A DNA stretch of 64,000 bases from Glaciozyma antarctica PI12 (lineage: Eukaryota; Basidiomycota; Microbotryomycetes; Kriegeriales; Camptobasidiaceae): assembly GCA_002917775.1 (NCBI GenBank), contig KZ627147.1:356826-420825 (forward strand), read 5' to 3'. Shown here in pieces: positions 63,154 to 64,000 of the stretch (position 1 is the first letter of the stretch; every line of letters starts with the position of its first letter). A program made the position numbers and the translations under genes. The notes beneath the pieces are model-generated. The model ran no database searches. It saw only the letters and a list, made by a program, of their open reading frames with translations, and had not been told where the DNA came from.

Positions 63154-63595
63154 ATGTCGTCCGCCCGAACACTCCTCAGCGCCCCTCGCCTTGCCCTCCG
63201 CTTCGCACGGCAGCCCACTCCCTTCCGCCTCCTCACGACCGAAGCTCCCCTCGCCTCCACCTCCTCCCTCCCCGAAGCGGTCCCCAAACTCCTGCCCTAC
63301 TTCATCCCCCGCACCGCCTCCAACGGGCTCCCCGTATACGGCGAAATCAAGTCGGGCGGCCAGCGGTTCCTCACGATCGTGCGCAAGGTGGATGGGAACG
63401 TCGAGGTGCGCTTTTCTCCGCCTGGCTTCTCGAGGGATCGCGTGAGCTGATGCGCGGGGGTAGGCGTTGAAGAAGGATTTGCAGAAGGCGCTGCCGCATG
63501 TGGATGCGTATGTGAAGGTGCAGGCAAGGCAGGTCATCTTGAAGGGAGACTGGGTCAAGGAGAGCAAGGAGTGGTTGGCCCTACGGGGGTTCTAG
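63154..63595 (+). CDS. IMG2: Mitochondrial large-subunit ribosomal protein mL49 (IMG2)
   Basis: Mitochondrial ribosome protein of the IMG2/mL49 family, related to the release-factor ICT1 fold but without the catalytic motif. The ATG at 63154 starts MSSARTLLSAPRLALRFARQ, a clear presequence. The body reads KLLPYFIPRTASNGLPVYGE, IKSGGQRFLTIVRKVDGNVE, then after an intron (63403-63462) ALKKDLQKALPHVDAYVKVQ ARQVILKG and KESKEWLALRGF-stop at 63593-63595. PYF(I/V)PRT..GNLPVY and the closing W...RGF ending are family hallmarks. Length near 125 residues fits. Confidence 0.93.
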
Positions 63596-64000
63596 GGGAG
63601 GACGAGGGATGGAGACGCAGCAGAGTACTGGGGATGTAAGACCAAGGTGCACAAGGAAGGAGGGGAGGAGCAGCTGGATTCACTGCTTCGGTGCGCTCTG
63701 CTGGCTACCTTGGCGCCGCACCTCTCGCGCTCTCGAGGAACTGCTCGACGACGGCTACGACACAAATCACGACAACGCTGCTGCTGAGCTACTAATACCC
63801 ACCCTCGTCTTTCCTTCCAGCATGCCTGCAGAGCCCAAGTCAGCAAACGCACGTTCAAGCTCGAAACGACCAATCACCTCCTCTCCACCCACCCGTGCCA
63901 GTCCCTGACCGTGAACAGCAGGCGGAAGACCGCCACCTTCGTCGCAAGATCTTTATCGTACCTCCTTAACAACGTCCAGCACCTCGTTGTCCAGCACTCC
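63596..64000 (+). other. Right window edge, possible start of a new plus-strand gene
   Basis: An intron-like end (gctactaat...ttccag) precedes an ATG at 63822 (MPAEPKSANARSSSKRPITS), which stops after about 29 codons. One frame over, a codon-like run ending DREQQAEDRHLRRKIFIVPP then a stop (63970) looks protein-like. Neither frame is supported enough for a gene call, and the rest would lie outside the window. Confidence 0.3.

Noticed and set aside
63609-63908. 99-codon plus-strand frame near the right edge
   Set aside because: It crosses an intron-like end and has no domain; only a low-confidence partial gene is noted.
1-64000. tRNA, rRNA, CRISPR, phage or bacterial operon signals
   Set aside because: No box A/B pattern with a cloverleaf, rRNA-like sequence or prokaryotic arrangement was seen; the intron structure is eukaryotic throughout.

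Overview
The window looks like nuclear DNA of a GC-rich basidiomycete yeast, most likely from the red yeasts (Sporidiobolales; Rhodotorula/Rhodosporidium-like). The reasons are C-ending codon preference, genes packed a few hundred bases apart on both strands, and several short introns per gene (mostly 45-110 nt, GT-AG, with a gctgac/gctaac-type branch point 10-20 nt before the acceptor). Basidiomycete families such as the DUF6534 seven-helix protein also fit. The assignment rests on sequence style and family content, not on a database search. No tRNA, rRNA, CRISPR or bacterial feature was seen.

Left third (1-26 kb): a Pumilio-type RNA-binding protein (partial), a Dabb-barrel protein, an uncharacterised small protein, the sterol enzyme ERG26, a single-pass membrane protein, a GHITM/Bax-inhibitor-like mitochondrial protein, a MYND-finger protein, an F-box protein, fibrillarin (NOP1), a DUF4202 protein, a DUF6534 protein, a UBP3/USP10-type deubiquitinase, a truncated GMC-oxidoreductase relic, a GAF-like protein and mitochondrial ribosomal protein uL14m.

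Middle (26-48 kb): an MFS monocarboxylate-type transporter, an orphan gene, eIF5 (TIF5), proteasome subunit alpha-4 (PRE6), a secreted GMC oxidoreductase, an F-box/LRR-like gene interrupted by a 556-nt run of N, a C2H2 finger protein with a hydrophobic tail, the chitin-synthase chaperone CHS7, a bZIP factor, a SET-domain protein and a TRAPPC13 homologue.

Right part (48-64 kb): a GFA/CENP-V-fold protein, a third F-box protein, the Rieske protein RIP1, a small probable mitochondrial membrane protein, SFT2, a 5'-truncated LINE with a palindromic 3' tail, a proline-rich orphan, an uncharacterised membrane protein, a membrane-anchored GMC oxidoreductase and mitochondrial ribosomal protein mL49. 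Most genes are unrelated housekeeping neighbours, not a pathway cluster. The loosely shared themes are mitochondrial function (GHITM, uL14m, RIP1, mL49), protein turnover (three F-box proteins, UBP3, PRE6) and GMC oxidoreductases (two intact genes and one relic).

The most important caution is that five conserved genes carry a single-base frame break and one GMC gene carries a 7-bp tandem duplication that breaks frame. Two of the five are in short C runs. This pattern points to residual sequence error more than to gene decay. The accessory interest lies in the LINE/palindrome/orphan-gene block at 54-58 kb, the GMC relic at 21.1-21.8 kb, a GC-AG intron in CHS7, and the unusual zinc-finger/membrane protein at 39 kb. 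I found no convincing new defence-like or biosynthetic system.
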